Below are positions 62,388 to 64,000 of a stretch of DNA of 64,000 nucleotides, in pieces. Every line of letters begins with the position of its first letter. The stretch's first letter is position 1. The DNA is taken from assembly GCF_016757215.1 (NCBI RefSeq), contig NZ_JAESIY010000008.1:124001-188000 (forward strand), in the 5' to 3' direction. The position numbers and the translations under genes are program-made. Below the pieces are notes generated by a model. It saw only the letters and a list, made by a program, of their open reading frames with translations, searched no databases and was not told where the DNA came from. This DNA is from Fulvivirga sediminis. Its GTDB lineage: Bacteria; Bacteroidota; Bacteroidia; Cytophagales; Cyclobacteriaceae.

Positions 62388-63200
62388 CTATTTGGTAAGT
62401 GCAGCTACAATATCTTCAGTAATGCCTGAGTTAGAGAACCCACCATCATGCATCAGGTTCTGCATAGTAACCATACGAGTATAGTCTGAGAACATCATGA
62501 GTATGTAGTTAGCACAGTCATCGGCACTTGCATTACCAAGTGGTGACATCTTATCAGCATAGTCGAAAAATACATCAAAGCCTGTAACTCCACTACCAGC
62601 GGTAGTCATAGTAGGAGACTGAGAAATAGTATTTACTCTTACGTTTCCATTTTTAGCAAATCTGTAGCCATAGCTTCTGGCGATAGATTCTAGTACAGCC
62701 TTAGCCTGAGCCATATCAGAATAGTCAGGGAAAGTACGCTGAGAAGCGATATATGATAAGGCTAAAATTGACCCCCACTCATTCATGGCTTCTGTTTTTT
62801 CAGCAGTTTGTAATACCTTGTGAAACGACATGCCAGATATGTCTAATGTTTTTAGAAACCAGTCATAATTAAGGTCTCCGTATGACTTGCCTTTTCTAAC
62901 GTTGGGGCTCATACCAATAGAATGCAGGACAAAGTCTAATTTTCCACCTAATACCTCCATTGATTTCTCAAAAAGGTTGGTAAGATCTTCTATGGATGTA
63001 GCATCAGCAGGGATCACTTCAGAGCCACATTCTTCAGCAAGTTTGTTTATCACTCCCATTCTTAATGCTATGGGAGCATTGGTTAATACAAACTCAGCGC
63101 CTTCTTCTTTAGCTTTAAGTGCGGTTTTCCAGGCAATTGAGTTCTCATCAAGTGCTCCAAAAATAATTCCCTTTTTACCTTTAAGTATGTTATTACCCAT
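62388..63200 (-). CDS. fabI: Enoyl-[acyl-carrier-protein] reductase (NADH)
   Basis: A 270-residue short-chain dehydrogenase of FabI type. It has an N-terminal dinucleotide fold (GIIFGALDENSIAWKTA near 11-27), the conserved LDFVLHSIGMSP near 85-96, and the active pair in YSDMAQAK (Tyr and Lys six residues apart, near 160-167). It reduces trans-2-enoyl-ACP in the last step of fatty acid elongation. Target of triclosan in related enzymes. Confidence 0.95.
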   Translation of the reverse strand: MGNNILKGKKGIIFGALDENSIAWKTALKAKEEGAEFVLTNAPIALRMGVINKLAEECGSEVIPADATSIEDLTNLFEKSMEVLGGKLDFVLHSIGMSPNVRKGKSYGDLNYDWFLKTLDISGMSFHKVLQTAEKTEAMNEWGSILALSYIASQRTFPDYSDMAQAKAVLESIARSYGYRFAKNGNVRVNTISQSPTMTTAGSGVTGFDVFFDYADKMSPLGNASADDCANYILMMFSDYTRMVTMQNLMHDGGFSNSGITEDIVAALTK

Positions 63201-63242
63201 GGTCAGTATTATCTTGATTAGTTAATATTAGCTGCAATTATA

Positions 63243-63250
63243 CAAAAATA
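63243..63250 (-). promoter_or_regulatory. Putative -7 box of fabI
   Basis: The minus strand reads TATTTTTG, a perfect TAnnTTTG, about 43 nt upstream of the fabI start. No clear -33 element was seen. Confidence 0.4.
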
Positions 63251-63339
63251 TTTAGCTAAATGCGGAAGGTTCTTTAATGATGCCCATTTCTAAAGCTATT
63301 TTTTGATATTAAATCTTACATGCTTTGATTCTTTAATAA

Positions 63340-63347
63340 TAGATTTG
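63340..63347 (+). promoter_or_regulatory. Putative -7 box of murI
   Basis: TAGATTTG matches TAnnTTTG exactly, 27 nt before the murI ATG. A TTTG lies 12 nt upstream, closer than usual. Confidence 0.4.
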
Positions 63348-63373
63348 CCTATAATAAGTAATAATAAATTTAA

Positions 63374-64000
63374 ATGAAAAGTAAAAAAGCAAAGCCGGTT
63401 GGAATTTTTGATAGTGGGATAGGAGGGCTTACCGTAGCACATGCAATTAGAAACGTTCTTCCTGAGGAGTCTATGATCTATTTTGGAGATACGGCTCACT
63501 TGCCCTATGGAGATAAATCAGAAGCGGCGGTTCAGGCTTATTCGGTGAAGATAGCGGATGTGTTGCTAAATAGAGGTTGCAAGGTCATTGTTATTGCCTG
63601 TAATTCGGCCAGCTCGGCGGCTTATGAGTTACTGAAAGAATATGTGGGTAGCAGAGCCAAAGTGGTGAATGTAATTGATCCTATGATTAATTACATAAGA
63701 GAGAATTTCAAGGCCACTAAAATTGGACTTATAGGAACAAAACGTACTATTCAGTCAAATATTTATGCGTCTAAAATAGATCAGCTGGGGCAGCATATTG
63801 ATTTGGTTTCTCAGGCCACTCCCTTACTAGTGCCTATGATTGAGGAAGGCTTTTTTAATAATAAGATAAGCAGTGAAATCATTGATGAATATCTTAGTGA
63901 TGCGATGTTTGAGGGTATAAAGGCATTAATACTCGGTTGTACTCACTATCCGCTAGTAAAAAAGCAGATAGAAAACTACTATCAGGGTAAGGTACAGGTG
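63374..64000 (+). CDS. murI: Glutamate racemase, 3' end outside the window
   Basis: The first 209 codons of MurI (full length is usually about 265). The N-terminal signature PVGIFDSGIGGLTVA is at 8-22. The two catalytic cysteines are C76 (IACNSASS) and C189 (LGCTHYPL). It makes D-glutamate for peptidoglycan. ATG 63374 has a promoter-like box just upstream, and the frame runs open to the last base. Confidence 0.95.
   Translation, partial: MKSKKAKPVGIFDSGIGGLTVAHAIRNVLPEESMIYFGDTAHLPYGDKSEAAVQAYSVKIADVLLNRGCKVIVIACNSASSAAYELLKEYVGSRAKVVNVIDPMINYIRENFKATKIGLIGTKRTIQSNIYASKIDQLGQHIDLVSQATPLLVPMIEEGFFNNKISSEIIDEYLSDAMFEGIKALILGCTHYPLVKKQIENYYQGKVQV

Noticed and set aside
1-64000. CRISPR array, prophage, insertion sequence or integron
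   Set aside because: No spaced direct repeats, transposase, integrase or phage structural genes were seen on either strand.

Overview
The window looks like chromosome of a Bacteroidota, probably order Cytophagales (Fulvivirga-like is a guess from gene style, not a tested placement). The signs are type IX secretion (Por) C-terminal sorting domains, a FecI-FecR-STN receptor relay, TonB receptors with carboxypeptidase-like N-terminal domains, FtsX-type ABC permeases without an ATPase, an UpxY-type NusG paralogue, and repeated TAnnTTTG -7 promoter boxes, which are the Bacteroidota housekeeping promoter type. The DNA is AT-rich.

Layout. 1-8.2 kb: the end of a T9SS cargo protein, a tiny zinc-ribbon membrane protein, a Nudix hydrolase, thioredoxin, an AI-2E family permease, an NTF2-like protein and DnaE with a fused proofreading exonuclease. 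8.6-11.7 kb: a split ThrE-type exporter, two uncharacterised proteins and a methyltransferase. 11.8-16.5 kb: an ECF sigma / FecR / TonB receptor signalling operon on the minus strand. 16.9-19.8 kb: a zinc-ribbon protein translationally coupled to an M23 peptidase, then an acyl-CoA ligase.

20.4-49.1 kb is the centrepiece: a biosynthetic operon on the plus strand. A NusG paralogue and a 425-nt leader precede one 20.3-kb gene encoding a 6,769-residue PKS-NRPS (FAAL-ACP-KS-AT-ACP-aminotransferase-C-A-T-C-A-T-E-C-A-T-E-C). Then come an MFS exporter, a TonB receptor, an FtsX permease and a JmjC/cupin oxygenase. The domain logic predicts a beta-amino-fatty-acyl tripeptide: ornithine, a D-residue of unknown identity, and a D-aromatic residue. 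Release would be by a C-terminal condensation domain, because no thioesterase is present. The NusG paralogue is well placed to help polymerase through this very long transcript.

49-55.5 kb is a looser accessory region: an SRPBCC protein, a secreted DNase I-fold enzyme with trefoil repeats and a T9SS tail, three tandem 51-52-residue lipoproteins that are clear paralogues, and a doubly anchored TPR protein with the look of a sensor that lacks an output domain.

55.4-64 kb is core genome: rsmG, a GNAT enzyme, an ECF sigma factor and a glycosyltransferase on the minus strand; tgt (lacking the usual zinc-binding cysteines), an LptF/LptG permease and an EamA transporter on the plus strand; ispE and fabI on the minus strand; and the start of murI. 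No rRNA, tRNA, CRISPR array or insertion sequence was recognised.
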